Of a stretch of 64,000 nucleotides of DNA, positions 26,801 to 41,800 are shown one piece after another. The translations under genes were made by a program, and so were the position numbers. Numbering within the stretch: position 1 is the stretch's first letter; each line of letters opens with the position of its first letter. The DNA comes from Cyclina sinensis. Lineage: Eukaryota; Mollusca; Bivalvia; Venerida; Veneridae. Under the pieces are notes generated by a model. That model saw only the letters and a list, made by a program, of their open reading frames with translations. It ran no database searches and had not been told where the DNA came from. The DNA is taken from contig JAAONU010000011.1 in the NCBI GenBank assembly GCA_012932295.1, positions 44,766,352-44,830,351 on the forward strand. Direction: 5' to 3'.

Positions 26801-29800
26801 GAATATTTTGTGTCTATAGTCTGGTGAGGTTTTGTTTACATTACCGGGATAGGGTGATAAACTGGACAAATTAAACTTAAGGAATTTCTTCAAAGAAACT
26901 GGAAAATCTCCAACCTTTACTGACCTAAAATCAACAGTAAGTGTTGTAACAAGGATTAAGGGCTTTGGAAGGTGTAAAGAATTTAAATGTCAACATGACC
27001 TTGTCAGGTGACAATCGATGGCTTTACTTGCGCTTCTGTTTGCCAAAGTATACTGCAATGAAGCAGACTCTCCCACTGAGGGTCATCATTTGAATGAGCC
27101 CATTGCAGTCTACTATAGTCTTTATGGATGATTTCATAATCTTTATACATCAATTGGGAAACAAACTCTTGCAACTTATTTCAATTATAATTGTTCCTTA
27201 GGTCATTTTCCCCACAGTCAGTCCACCTATCAAGTGTTCCTGGTTTTACAACCAGTTTACTGACCAATCTCTCTGCAACAGCTGACTGCTTCTCACTTGA
27301 ATCAGAGGTGTCAGAGGGACAAATGAGCTTTAGACGCAATGTCCAAGATCAATTTGAATTATCACGGAGAAATTCAGCTGGCCCTGGTAGGGTTTGAACC
27401 AAGAACCCCTGGATTTACAATCAGATCCTCTAGACTAGCTGGGCTGGGTGACCTCTTGTCCAACTAATCAGACTTGTGGAAAAGGCATTGAGAACATTTT
27501 TTTCCAAACGGTTTGACAATAACAAAAAATAGGGTCTATAAAATGGGTCAAACTGTCAATGCCAAATTAATAAGGTTAGGTGACCTTTTTCTTCTGGAAA
27601 TTAAAATGTTGCTTTTTAAAATCCATTTATTTTAAATTACAGAATTTAAATTACGGAAAAAGTTAATACATGATGCCTTGGAGATACATAATCTTTTTCA
27701 TGTGAAATAAAAAGGAAAAATCTATTTTGAAATGACACACACAGCAAAACCTCCTAAAATGCAAACCTTTCAAGATTGATTGATTAACTTCTACTGTTAA
27801 CATGTGTAAACAATAAATTTTTTATGCAAATTAGAATTTTTTGTTTCTAAAAATGAGAAGTTTTCATAATTTTAAGCATTTTGTCAGGTTTGTGGTTATT
27901 AATACAGTTTTATATCAAGGCACATATATCATTTTTATCATGCAGTTTGAAGTTTATCATTTTGTATAAACATTTTAAATCAACATGACCTAGATATTCA
28001 TTCTTTCATTTTCTGCAATTTTTAGCATCCATTATCATAATAAACAGAATTCTGTAAGATTGGGTGCAAAACATTGTAGTCAAATTTATGAATACATGTA
28101 TACAACGTACATGATAAAATGCCTACAGCAAAACTCAGGTTTTCTGAAAAATAACATATAATAGAACGGAAGCTTGGGCCTGAATCATTAGGACCTAGCT
28201 ATCATCAGGTTGATCCAATTTCAATATAAGTTCATGTATTTCACAAGTAACACAGTGGCTTGGCTTATCTGTTTGGTTTACTGGGTTTAACGCCAGTTTA
28301 ACAGCTAAGGTCATATCCCGGCGGTCAGTCCACCTAACCAATGTTCCTGGGTATTCAACCAGTTTACTATCGCATTTCTCCGCAAGTGACTGACTACTTC
28401 CTCACTTGCTTCAGAGGTGAGGGACAAATGACCGATAAATTTTGCTGGCCCTAATGGAGACTGAACCAGGATTGTCAAGACTGACAACCCGATGCTCTCG
28501 ATGAGCTAGTGGGCTGGCTGGCTAATCTGTAACCAACCACTCATCAACAGAGGTGAACTACATCCAGGGTTCAATGAAAATACGCACCTAAGATATTTTA
28601 AAACAACAGTTATCATTTAATGTGATAAATATCCCCAGATACCACCTTGACAAAGTAATCTGATCATTTTGAGGTAGGAGCATTTGCTCCAATTATATGT
28701 TAAAAAATCAAAGGGTCATAACTCTGTGAAAAATCATGGCAGTGGAACGCAGCAACAACATGCACAACAAGGCTTGGTTGTTAGTATGATTCTTGCGAAG
28801 TATTATCAAAATCTGAAAAACAGTTGATGGGAAACAGTCCAGAAAAATAAATGTGTAAAAAAAAAAAAGTAAAAGGGACATAACTCAGTGAAAAATACTC
28901 AGAGTGAAATGTGATACCAAATATGCACAACTAGGCTTGCTTGATAATTATCATTCTTGCAAAGTATTATTAAAATCTGAGAAACAGTTGCTGACAAACT
29001 GTCTGTGTATGGCCTAACAGACCACTGGACCAACCAAAGCATGTGAAATGAGTATTCTATCTGGGGGTATAAAAAGAACTAAGATTTACAAACCTTCCTG
29101 AGGGTATTTTCAGACCAAAACATTGATAGATTCAGGCAAATATAAAACACTCAAAAACACTTAAACAAATTTAAAAAGGTAAAAGCTTTACCCAACAATT
29201 ACGCTCTGAAAAAAAGTTTAACATGAACATTTTAACGAAAGGCATAAATCAAAGAATGAAATATCACTTAAGAGTAATAAGCAATAATGAAAATGGATTA
29301 AAACAGACAAATACTTGTATCTTCTAGAAACACTTGAAATAATACAATGTACATGTATTCATCTTTCTTCAATCTTGGGATATATTTATATATGATTGGG
29401 AAATTCTCATACGGAAATTCTTGTAATTTTGTCTACAACTAGACGACTATACTGAGTGACAGTTCATTATTCCTCAAGTGTTCAAAGACAAGCTATTCAT
29501 GTGTAATCTATAAGACATCTTTTTGCAGATCTTTGCAGGTCTTTCCCAGATGTTTGTTATGTTCTGTCGACAGGTACCCCAGATGTTTGTACTTTGTTCT
29601 GTCGACAGGTAGAGAACTACACTTCCACCAGGTAGAGAATTGAAGTATGCCAGGTACTCTTGTTTGTTCATGTGCTCATTAGAACACCAAAAAGCCAGAA
29701 AGTTGCTTTAATGGCTTCCTTCTTATTGTTGTTTATCTATAATTACAGTATATAAAATGTTCTCTGGAAGGGAACCAAAACTGTCAGAGCCATGTGTCAG

Positions 29801-32800
29801 AACCTGTGAGTTCAGCTATAACAATGCCACAAACTATAGGCCTGTTTTCTTCTTTGATATAACTCCAAGTAAAAGTCTATGATTTTTCACTGCAACTGGA
29901 AATTTGCTTAAACTATACTGTTGTTGCACCAAATGCTGCTGATGATAATGATGATGTTGTTGATGATGATAATGATGGTGATGATGGTCTTGATGATGAT
30001 GATTTTTCTGCAGCTTATGATAACTGTGATTGTGCTTCGGATGTAAAAGCTCAGTCTTACCGAAACTCCGTCGGACCGACAGACCTGTCCAGTAAAAAAT
30101 CTGTAGGTCCGATTAAATGAAACAGAACACAAGACCGCATGTCCGTTTAAAATTTCTGGTTTCCCAACAGTTTTGAAATAGAATTATGTCCTACTTTCAT
30201 TATTATCCGAAATTCCAATGACGCGGTTTTACCAGAAAGCAGTTTTTGATGACGTAGCATTATCGGTGGTTCCTACTGGTTCCTGTTTACATGCCTATAC
30301 GCTACAAAAGCGAGGAATCAACATGATGCAATGCCGAGGTTAACAAAGGTCATTTGGGTAAAAACGTAAATTAGGTTTGTACTTCTCCGGTCCAGTAAAC
30401 TTGTGTGAGGTCCAGTAAAATTTTGAGCTTCACAGGACCTCCTGTCCAGTAAATTTTTTATGAGTTTTGGTAAGACTGAAAGCCGCAGTTTCTGGTGATG
30501 ATAATGATTACAATATTAAAATGATGATGATGCAACACTGCTGGTATGATTAAAATTTCTATCCTGTTTCACTGAATTTAAAATCCTGGCAAAAGGGTTT
30601 GATAATGCATCAACACTGATTACTACTGTAGACTATTTCTCAGACTTTTTCAGTCACCTAGTACAAAATGAATGACTGAAGATGAATGCACATCAGACAT
30701 CTTAAATTTCTATGATTCAGCCATGAGGTTATCCTGATTAGCAAGGTACTTTTATTCAGGTAAAGGGAGTTTATGACATATACGAAATTAATATTACATT
30801 AGGCCACTGTTCGTTGATTTTTCGTTTCTCAAACCCGCCGACCCTAATTTTTGCCAAGTTGAAAAAAAAATAAAATGGAAATTTGTAAAAATTGAAACTA
30901 AATCGTCAACATGTGTCCGGAATTCACGAAGTTAGTACACTTTTGCCTCTCGATATTTTCATATATTGATTTTTTTACGTGTACCGTATAAAAAAAGCGG
31001 CGCCCGGTGACAATGCAGCTACATTGTGGTTTGGTTTAAATTTCGATTCTGCATGCTGTTGCACTTAAAACTGGAATCATTTAAAATTAGTTACTTTGAG
31101 TATCTTGTGTAAATCATAACATCTCATACACTTTTAAAGTGTATATAGACAAGTCAGAAGAAAAGTAATGTTATTTTCCACACTATTCAGTGATTTTTTA
31201 AGGTCTTTTTGAGGCTGAAATTCGGCCCCATAACTGCCTATGAACTCCATTATGCTTCATGATATTTTCTTTACGTTTTACGTCAATGCCAGCAAAATAC
31301 TTAGTTTCCCGAGTGAAATGCTCGGATAAATTCGATTTGTCATATATTTCTGCGACCCCGTCGTATTCAAGTATTTATAGAAAACAGTGTCTTGGAGACT
31401 CTTTACCAGGTAAACTTACAACATTCAATTAATTTATTTAGATGAGTGGTGATAATTTGATTATAAGTACCAATTTGCATCTACTTAAATATAAGCATTC
31501 AAAGTTTTAACTCCATAAATTTTGTTAAATATTATGTCATGATAATATCTAACCTGCCTAGAAAAGTCAGTATTGAATTTGGCAGTAATAAGTTGAAGTT
31601 GAAACCTAAAATAAGGGAAAGAAAGAGAACAGCACCTGGTCCAAATGCAATTACAAGTTTTTTTTTGTGAGGAATAGGAGTGACAATCATAATGATAGTA
31701 ATGTAACTGTGAGTGATAGGAAAGTATGTTCTGTTGTTGTGAGTAATTCTAGTGATGTGATTCAGTCACCTCCGTGCACTGTCAAAGCAGGTAGACAGAT
31801 GTTGCAATGACAAACTATGATACATAATAATTCTCCTGTGAAAGATTTATCTGTTTAAAATATCTTAAAAACAACCACAGAGCTGCATTTTTAACCCAAA
31901 ATTGCAAAAATTTTCGACATGCGGAAGAGGTATACCCCCTCCTGCATCCACCCCTGTCCAGATGATTACCGCTTATTAAGTTCCTGTGGAAATTTGATTA
32001 TTTTAAAAAAATTCATTATATGCGTAATGACCAAATTAAATGCTGGGAAAGATATTTATTTGTTGTTGCTTGTGTGTTCACGTTGTTAAGGAGACCCACA
32101 TTTATACCTTTTTGACAGCATTTTAACCAAACAAAATTAAAATTCCCCTTTTTCGACGTTTACGCTCTATTTTTCCCCACCCAATGGGCACTGACCCCCT
32201 TCCCCCAAAATTGGAAAGGAACACAGCTATTATAAAAGGTTGAAGGTCTATTTTTATTTTTTTTTAATTCCCTCCTCCTACCCTATGTTTTTGCCAAAGG
32301 ATCTTGAGAAACTAAAAATAAAAAAACAGTGGCCTTATCTTTGCCTAGCATAAATATTTTTGCCACCTGTGACTAAACAGTATCTGATTTTCTGGCAATA
32401 AAAATAATTTTCATAGCCAAAATAACACAGTCAGAAAGCAAACATATCAGGAAAAGGATCAGGGTGTAAGTTATTCATTCCACATAATATGAAAAAATCT
32501 GAAATGATTAAAATTTTATTTCACTTTTCATTGCATTTTAATAGAAGTGCTGAGTAACAGAAATGCATTCATATACAGTTGTTTGTTAAGTCTGCACCAG
32601 TGGTTAATAAGAAGTAAATAACAGTACCCAGTATAACACTGAAGTAAGCAGACACCTTAAGTAAAGTACCACGTGTTCTCAACAACAAACAGGGCTTATT
32701 TCTTCAGACACATCACAAAAACACTAACATTATTCTTTGAACATAAATTGAAAAGCTTGCACAACAATCACTGGTACCTTTTCTATCACCTCCATTTTAA

Positions 32801-35800
32801 TCATTTAATTTATCAGTCATCAAATACACCATCACCTGTCCTTTGGGTAAAAATACCTAGACTGCCTGTTTCAGACATGTATCTTCTTCAATAACATCAA
32901 AACTGACATGTTATATAATGGTTTTTCTGTTCAATTTACGGTGGAATAAACAATTATAACTACCATGAAACTGATAGAGAACTTTTACATGACATATGTT
33001 TCATCTGAATGGGTACTATCATTTTGCTAATGACAGTGGACAGTTGGACAGATTGTCTCTAATAGAGTGGTCAGTTTTCTCCCCCAGGGTGTTTAAAATG
33101 CTATAAACCAACTTGTCTAACAACTGGTCTAGACAATTTATAGGACTGAGACAGTAGTGTGAAAAGCTCTTTCAAGTAGTGCATGATCTTAGTAGTAGCT
33201 ACAAAGTAGGTTTTATATAAGGAGTAATTTTGCTCAACCATGTTACATGTCAGAAAATGATCAACAGAATTTATTGTGTGTGTGTAATAACTTCATGGTA
33301 AAACCAAGATAAAAGGTAATAAAAAAAAAAAACCTTCACTAATTCCTGTAACAGAAAGTTTATTTTGTCTTCAAAGCAGCAAGGCAGGGCAGTTACTGTC
33401 CCCGATATTAAGTCAGAGTTACTGCCCCTGATAGTGACTCTTTTCTCTAATGCATTAAAAAAAATGAAATTAACTGAGCTTTTCCAGTATAGGACTTAAT
33501 TACATTGTGTACAAGTGAGATACATTTATGGCTCACCAAAACAGGCTTTTTATTTGACCCAAAAATATGCAGTCATGAAACCTATGGGTAATATATATGC
33601 CCAAATCCCATGAATTTTAAGTAGGTCGAAATAAGCACACTGTCCTGAGGTAACCTGGGTGGGCTATTTTCTTATGCTAATTAATTATGTCCCAATTCAA
33701 ACAACTAATGGCATAATTATAATGTGCCTCCATCTATCTGACAGGTAACATCTTCGGAAAGAAGGTCAACAAGGGCAAACTCGTTTTGCATTAAAATTCA
33801 TTATCAAGGTAAACACTTCCTAAATTAAACAGGTCAACATATTTAATTCTATGCAGATAAAAAGCCACAAGATTATCTGATAAAATAACCATTTTTATCA
33901 TGTAAATTAATACTGTAATATGAACGAAAATCAGAAACATGTTGTTTACCAGTGAAAGTCCATCTTCTGCAGAATTTTGTCCCCCCCCCACCCCCACCAC
34001 CCCGCACACGCACACACCCTAGCCAATACTTCAAAGTGCACATTTTTTGTTGATTAATTTTGTATCGTCATAAAAGCAACAACTACAAAGGACAAATGCC
34101 AACATGCTTTTTCCGATTTCTATGGAAACTGAACAAGATACATTTCTACAAAACATGTAAACATTTGCTAAACTGAGTTTCAATATTATTAACAGCGCTT
34201 GAAAAGCCTTTGAAAGTTGATTCCACTTAACTTAAAAGCCATGTTTACTGTAAATGTTTCTTTTAGCCTAAATCAGACCATGAAGCAAACAATTATGTAA
34301 GTGTAGCCTTATGTTACATTATACAGGTTAAATAAGGTGAAAACAAGTAACTGGCCTTGAGGTAGAAAACTGAAAATGATGTCATAAATGAAAATTTACA
34401 TTCATGAATAGGCTATCAAATGTCTATCTAGTTTATTCATACTTCACTGAGACTACTGATACACCAATGTATCAAATTATATGCAATATTACAGAAATGA
34501 TTTTCTTTAAAGATTCCCCCACCCCACCACGTGACCCACCGCCCACTGACTGTATCATACAATCAACATGATGTCTTGTATAAAACTGACAAATGTGATT
34601 CTTTAAATGAGTGATGGAACTGACACTTTTTTGAAGAAATTGAAGAAATGCATTTTTTGGGGGGAGTTAAATACAGCATCTTTCAAACAGGAAGCAATGT
34701 TTTGGTAAAACACCCATAAATTCTGTTCTACTGTGATTTACTCGAGTGTGAATACACTTCTAACGAAGCAATTTGCATGTGTTGATTTTTATCTATTCTG
34801 CATTTTGTCCCAATACCTTTCAACAGAATGATTTGCAAAATTCATCTCTTAAAATCATTTCATTGCTATATTCAGCAGTATTATAAGAACCAAAAAGCTA
34901 TTTTCGCAAAAAAATATGTCCATTAATTTGTGTTTCTTCTTGTGGAGTTTAAATACCATGTCATGACTATGCAAAAATGTATTACAATGCCTTTAAAGTT
35001 TGGCAAATTTTGGATACATTTCGGCCTGAATTGAAGGACTCGTTTCTAAATACCACACATGTATAAAGTTTGATATCATATCTGTAAACAAGAAAATGTC
35101 ACACCTACCCTGCAGGATATGCTATGGTACTTGTGTTGGGGTCACATGCTACTGTTGCATTGCTTGCTGCTGTAAAGCCTAGAACTCTTTCAAGTGTTAC
35201 CTGGAAAACAAAGAAACAAAGAGGCTGAGCTCACAAATAAGATCAAATTTCCCGAAATACTCAGACACAGACAGATCTTGGCTATTAAACTGAAGGCTAA
35301 TAATCATCAATGAGCGAAAATTAAGAAAAATCAAGAACCTTTTTGTTCATTTACTGCATTAATGTTAAAATATTTAAAGTTAATGTGAGCATTCATCGGT
35401 TAGCTTCAGAAGATATTTAAAAATGCTTGCATTTGGTTTAATAGGTTATTGGTTTGAGTCCCAGTCAGAAAACAATTCAGTGTCCTTGAACAATGAAAAC
35501 GCATGACAGATGTGGATTGATCATTCAACCAAGCTTCAAGTAATTCAGCTGCAATAAAAGTTTCTACACGTAGCTCTTCTCTTAAGTGAGTGGTTACAAC
35601 AAAAAAGTTAGCTCAAGAGCAATTAAGATACATGTAAAACTAGAGAGCTTTCATCACAATCAAGCTAAATTAATATACGGTAATCTAATCTGTACATCAG
35701 CTGAACAATGGAATTTAAAACTAACCATTAAATCTTCAGAGTTTAAATGAAAATCACTGTTCAATGAACATTTTGAAGTTTGCATGTGAGGTTCAATCAG

Positions 35801-38800
35801 AAATTTCAACGCTTTTATTAAAAGCAGTTCCCCAATGACCTGACTTGCTCATGGAGAGCCTTAAGATGCTGTTTGAAAGGTTAAAGCCTGACTTCAGCAG
35901 TGCCATAAATCATCATTGAAATGATCAGCATATTGTTGTATGTACATAATCATGCAGTTTAAAACTCGTATACCATTTTTTTTCTATTGAGACAAATGTA
36001 GTTATCAGCTGTCACTACCCTCATAAAAAATTCATATAATTAACTGATGTTGTTTTCTGTAATTATAATTAAGATGATGCAGATCCAATTTACAATACAT
36101 ATGTTCTATAGCATTTGTTTAGTAGTGGCAATTTATTACAATACCTTGCTTTTCCACCTGGTGATAAGTGGCATTTTCACTACTTTCAGATGTTCAAGGC
36201 CATGAGAGTTTATATCACAATACTATTCAAAACTTGGTGTGAATTTGATCATATTTGGGATGGATGTATTCTGATAATGCCAGAACTTTTGTGGATAACT
36301 GTTACAGTATGTCAAGGGTCATATATAAATTAAAAGAGATAAACCAGTTTTGCACAACCCATATCTAGATTTTATAGCCACTAAATTTTCAAGTTAAACA
36401 ACTCTATCTATAACTCTCAAAATCTTGAAGAAGTGCAACTGAGAAGAGCTTACAAATAAGTAAATGACCTTGCATGGCATAAGATTCTCAGTGCTGATGT
36501 AAATCATGGCTCAAATACAGTAACATATTACATGTACATAAAGACTGAATTTTCATTTTGAATTACACGTAAAGATTATATATAGAAAAAGGCTACCAAT
36601 TTTTAAACTCTGTTGCAAGAGTTACATCCCTTACATTAATGATAATGCTACTCTATCTGTTTTATCCATTACAGGCCACACCAGAAGAGGCAGATAGATC
36701 GAGAAAAAGGTTAATTTTGAATACGAAATTTATTTTCAAGGCTTTCATAACTAAAAGTGTGACACTAGACTGTTTATATTCACCAGTCACTGACTTTAAA
36801 AATGTAAGGCATGGTACATAATTTATGAGATACCTTAGTCTGGTAAGGTATTACATGTGTATTATTAAATATCTGAAAAATAAGTAAAGGCCATGCTTAA
36901 CTCATCAAGATGAAGAGGACTACTAATGAACAGTACCAATTTTTGTTGTGTGCAGTTTGTAAACACAGCACCCCCAAGATTTCAGTATAAAGTATATGAC
37001 ATAGTTATTCCCTTTTAAAATTCATTTAACATGATCAGATAAAAATCATTATCTGATAAATGAATTATATTTTCACATGACTGATGTCCAACAATTATAT
37101 TTTATAAAAGACTTCTGGCTCGCTGTCCACCTTTTGTGCAAAAATAACCACTGACTTAACACCAATTGAGTTTATGAATACCAGATCAACAATCCAACAT
37201 TTTATAAACATTATAAAATGTTACACTGGTTTAACAAATCTATAAATCTTGCTAAACCTTACAAACAATTGTGCAAAATGGTGTCACCTGAATGATTTTG
37301 ACATGAAAGATTTAAATATGTTCTGACATTCAATCTAGAAAAGCTTAGACCACTAATTTCTTAATAACGTGAACATCATGAACAGTTTGCAGTTAATGTT
37401 GTATTACCACATAATCATTAGAATTATAATACCTTAACAGGCTTTTAATTATGAATTAAATCTGATACTTTGACTCATGCTTTGATTCAAATATAACTGA
37501 AACACCTGATAGCAACCCCTGCCACTGAGAAACAGTTTATCCTACTTTATTATACATATAAAGTAGTTACGGGTATATACCTACGAGACTTTTAATTCCA
37601 GGGTGGCAAGTCTGATCTCTAATTCTACCACTAGCAAAACCAACAGCCTTCCAGAGACTAAATGAATTACTGCTATAAATTTAGCATGTAAACAGCCATG
37701 GAAGGCATCTGTATAACTATGGACAATCCTTGGTATCTTGCACTTGTCATTTCCCCAAAACTCTTAGACAACTAAACCTTACTGTTGCTACAAGTAGTTA
37801 TATGAGCAATCAACCATTAAGGAACCCTGACAGATGGCTACTAGGTACAAAATACTGACTCATGAAAGTCATTCCTGGAAGAATATCTTTGTTTTGAGTT
37901 CTTTACCAAATACCAGTTTGTTTTGAGTTCTTTACCAAATACCAGTTTGTTTTGAGTTCTTTACCAAATACCAGTTTGTTTTGAGTTCTTTACCAAATAC
38001 CATTTGATTTTTGAACTAAATATGAAACTGTCAATAATGTTCTATTTATACAGCCACAGCAAAATTTTTAACTGTTAAGTTTGACAGTAAAAACAATATT
38101 TGACATTAACAATGCACCCCAAAAGTTCAACAAAGCTTTTTACAGGCAAATATTTGCCATAACAAAAGTTTTTTTGTTTTGTTTTTTTCCAAATTAACAC
38201 AAAGACAGCTGAACTAGCATTTTGCTTTCAACTTCATTGTAATTATTCACCTCAAACAAATCTATTTCTGATCTACTCTTGACAATTAAAACTTTTTCTT
38301 TGTAACAATAGCTAATGATATTTGTACACATGACTAACAATACAATTATTTTCTTAGCTGTTAAAGTTTAATGTTTGGGTGTGCTTTATTTAATTGTGAC
38401 TAAAATATCAAAAAACATTCAAGAATAAATGGAAACCCAAACTGCTAGAGGCATTAGTAATAGAAACTGAACATATGCATAAAATATATACATAAGCATG
38501 TCCAATTATATTAACCTTTTGCAGCTATCAATATTTGCATTTGGGGTGGCGCAGCAGGCATACATGTACATGGGACTTTTGACAGATGACCATTTTGACA
38601 GGTGTGACTTTGACAAACAGAATGGTTCAGAGTCCAAGGAAATAGTCTCTTGCTAAATTTTAGATCCCATGTCTTTTGATAAGTAAAGCATCTCACACTG
38701 TGGGGAATTTGATAAAATGCCATTGGTCTAAAGCAGGGATTTGGCTCTAAAAACAGGAAAAATGTCAAATTCCCCTGGGTCAGCTTGCCGTCCCCCTCAG

Positions 38801-41800
38801 ACTTCCCGAAAATGCTTCTGATAAATTTTCACTTGGTCCGACATTTTTTCAGACCGGATTGGCCCAACTGTCCGGCATTTATCCCAAGCCTTGTGTTTTC
38901 AAAATAGCATCGTAAATGTTAATTTTACCTGTTTTCGTTTGTTTTTGTTGTAAATTTCATTCAGTCTGACAGACTTTGTTTTTGGTCTGACAGATTTTCA
39001 GAGCTTGTCAGACCGAATGTCTGACACTTTTTTTAAACTTTCGGGAAGTCTGATCCCCCTCCTTGGGACAAAACACTAACAGATGCATTTCTGGTTAATC
39101 AGAAAATCTACTTTTTACATAGGTCTCTTTTAGCAAAATCATGCAATATCTCAAATAAATCTTACAGTAAATCATAATTTACTACTTAAAGAATCTTTTT
39201 AACTATATTTTGGGTTTCAATTTCTGTGAAACATGATAAACATTTCTCTGCTGTGAGAAAGATGGGGATGTATTTCTTTTAAAATACAAAAAAAAGGGGT
39301 GCTTTTATTTTGCCCCATACTCGCTTAAATTTACCACCTGTGAGCAAAGCAGACTTTGTAATCCTCCATTAGCATAATTTATCATAAACATTACATTTGT
39401 ATCTTTAGCAAGAAAATACTTAGGAACCTGGCTGTAAAAAACAAATCTTAGTAAGCTGGAAATGCAAACATATTGGCTTTTAAAACATTAATAATAATAA
39501 TTTGACTAAAACTAAACAAAGCCCCTTAGACTTTAAGAAATGATGTCCATATGATGAAGATTGATTGAAATATTAGTCTAATATAGACTCTTCAAACATC
39601 TAAACATTTAACTTTATGGGTATCAAGGTCAAATACAGTTTACACCCATATAAGTGAAAATGAACGACCCATGTTTACATAGATTAAGAATTAAATGGCC
39701 TTTATCATGCTCTTAAAAACCAAATAGTTTATTTGGATGGTTGAAACTATTTCTAATTGCATTTCAAGCACTATGCTGTGCATAATATGTGAAATGTATC
39801 AGCTTCAGTTAATATTTGTGAAAATACCGTCGTATACTGAACATTAATCTAAACAAACAAGCTTCTTACATAATTACGGCTTAGTATTATATATTTGTAT
39901 AATAAAAATGTTATTTCAGACAATGATTAAACCATCTAACTGTATTGCCATACAGCCTCATTTTGATGAGACTAAACAATATAACAAGCTAATGATTACT
40001 GCTAGTGGTCACCAGGATACTGGTCAAGTATGGGAATTAGTGTGACAAATTCCAAACTGAACCATTTTGAAAATCATCCAGTTGATAGACTCGACAGACA
40101 GTATTTGACCTGATCCAACAGTTTTTTTTAACCTGTGTCAGTCCAGCTGTCCAATGATATTTCAGCAACTGACTCACAGACAGATCGATGATACATAAAA
40201 AGAAAAATGTTTTAATATGTAAAAATTCTGGTTGTAGTTGTGAAGAACATGCCTAAATTAAGTTACTGTCTTATGTTTTTTACAGAAACTCATCATAACT
40301 TTTTCACAATTTTATCAGTATAGTCAAGTCAAGGGCTAGGCTCAGAACATTCCAGTGGCTCAGTGGTCTAGGTCGCAGATTATAATTTTACTGACCTGAA
40401 GGGCATGGGTTCGAGTCCTGTTAAATTCAAATCTTTTTTTCTTCAGTTTTCATAATGTATAGAAGCATAAAATCATGTTTTTGTAGTATATTGACTTCTC
40501 TTTAATTTTAAAGAAAATCATTTTTAAGCCAAATTCTTCGAGTCAGTCGCTTTAAGAACCTTGTTACATTTAATAGCACACGACACTGGCAAGTCAATGT
40601 GCAAAGTGCTGTATGCGCATGACATAATAAAATTCTTGCTGAATCTGCTTTATATAACTTTCCAAGATTTGTCCAGATATCACTAAATAAACATTTAAAT
40701 TCATTCTCCATGTAAAAAACATGTCTGAGATACAGTACAGCTCCCGCGATATGTACACATTTTGTGCTTCCTCCGCAATCGTGGTCAGCGCGAATTCTGA
40801 AAATCGCGGAGTTTCTCCTTGAAAAAAACGCTCAGAATCTCCGCGATTTAAGTACACGCACAATCTCCGCGATTCTCCGAGTGTTAGAGCGTTTCCGCGG
40901 AGATTCTCCGCGAATATTCTTGTGTTTCATCACCAGAGTTTTAACAAACTATTTCCCATTTAAAGGTGAAAAAAATAATTATAAAATGTATACACTTGAA
41001 ATCCTTTCATAAAAACAGTCAGCAATGTGTGATGAAATTAGCATAATGTAACTGTACATTTAACACCTGTCAATTATGTGACTACGGTATAATTCAGTCA
41101 AATACATTAATTAATGTGATTTTTTAAACGCTTGTTATTATTTAGTAAATCGATTAATAGTTTTTTTTGCTAAGCGCCGAGACGATACAGATGCAGTTTA
41201 ACACGTGTTGTTCGGAAATCGGTCAACTCATTTTCTGAAAATAAGATCAGCTGTTTCTGACGCAACTTTCTTTTCGTAAACAAATAGGAACGTTCGTACA
41301 CAAATGCATCAGAATAAGAGCGCATTTGTTTGTATTTTCACTTTTTAACTTAGATATATTTATTTTCGCAGTTTGATTATCATTAGTAATTTATTTGCGC
41401 GGCACCGATTAAAGATTTAAAAGTAAATAAATTGCAGCAATTAAAGTTGACATGATGTCAGGTAGGTGTGAAAATCTATTCATTATCGGCTGTCTTTCTT
41501 TTCTACCCTCGTTTCACGCATTCGGAATTAATGTTCGATTCTAACGAAACTAAACTTTCTGTTCAGTCAACAAAGCCATCATTGCCTAAATTTAAAAATA
41601 TCCACATATCTGTTAAAGATATTAATTATTTTAATAAGAAAATGTAATCACGGTAAAAGCATGCTACATGACTGTAATTCCCGCTTTAAAGAGCACGTGG
41701 TGTCTGAAGCTTTTAAAGTGAGGTGAATATCATTTTCGGAAAATAACTGTCGCTCAATGTTAAAGGTCAAAAGTTATATTTAGGAACCAATTAGCGGTTG

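Noticed and set aside
40351..40424. Functional tRNA gene
   Set aside because: A and B boxes are good but the stems do not pair into a cloverleaf and no acceptor stem closes it; more likely a SINE head.
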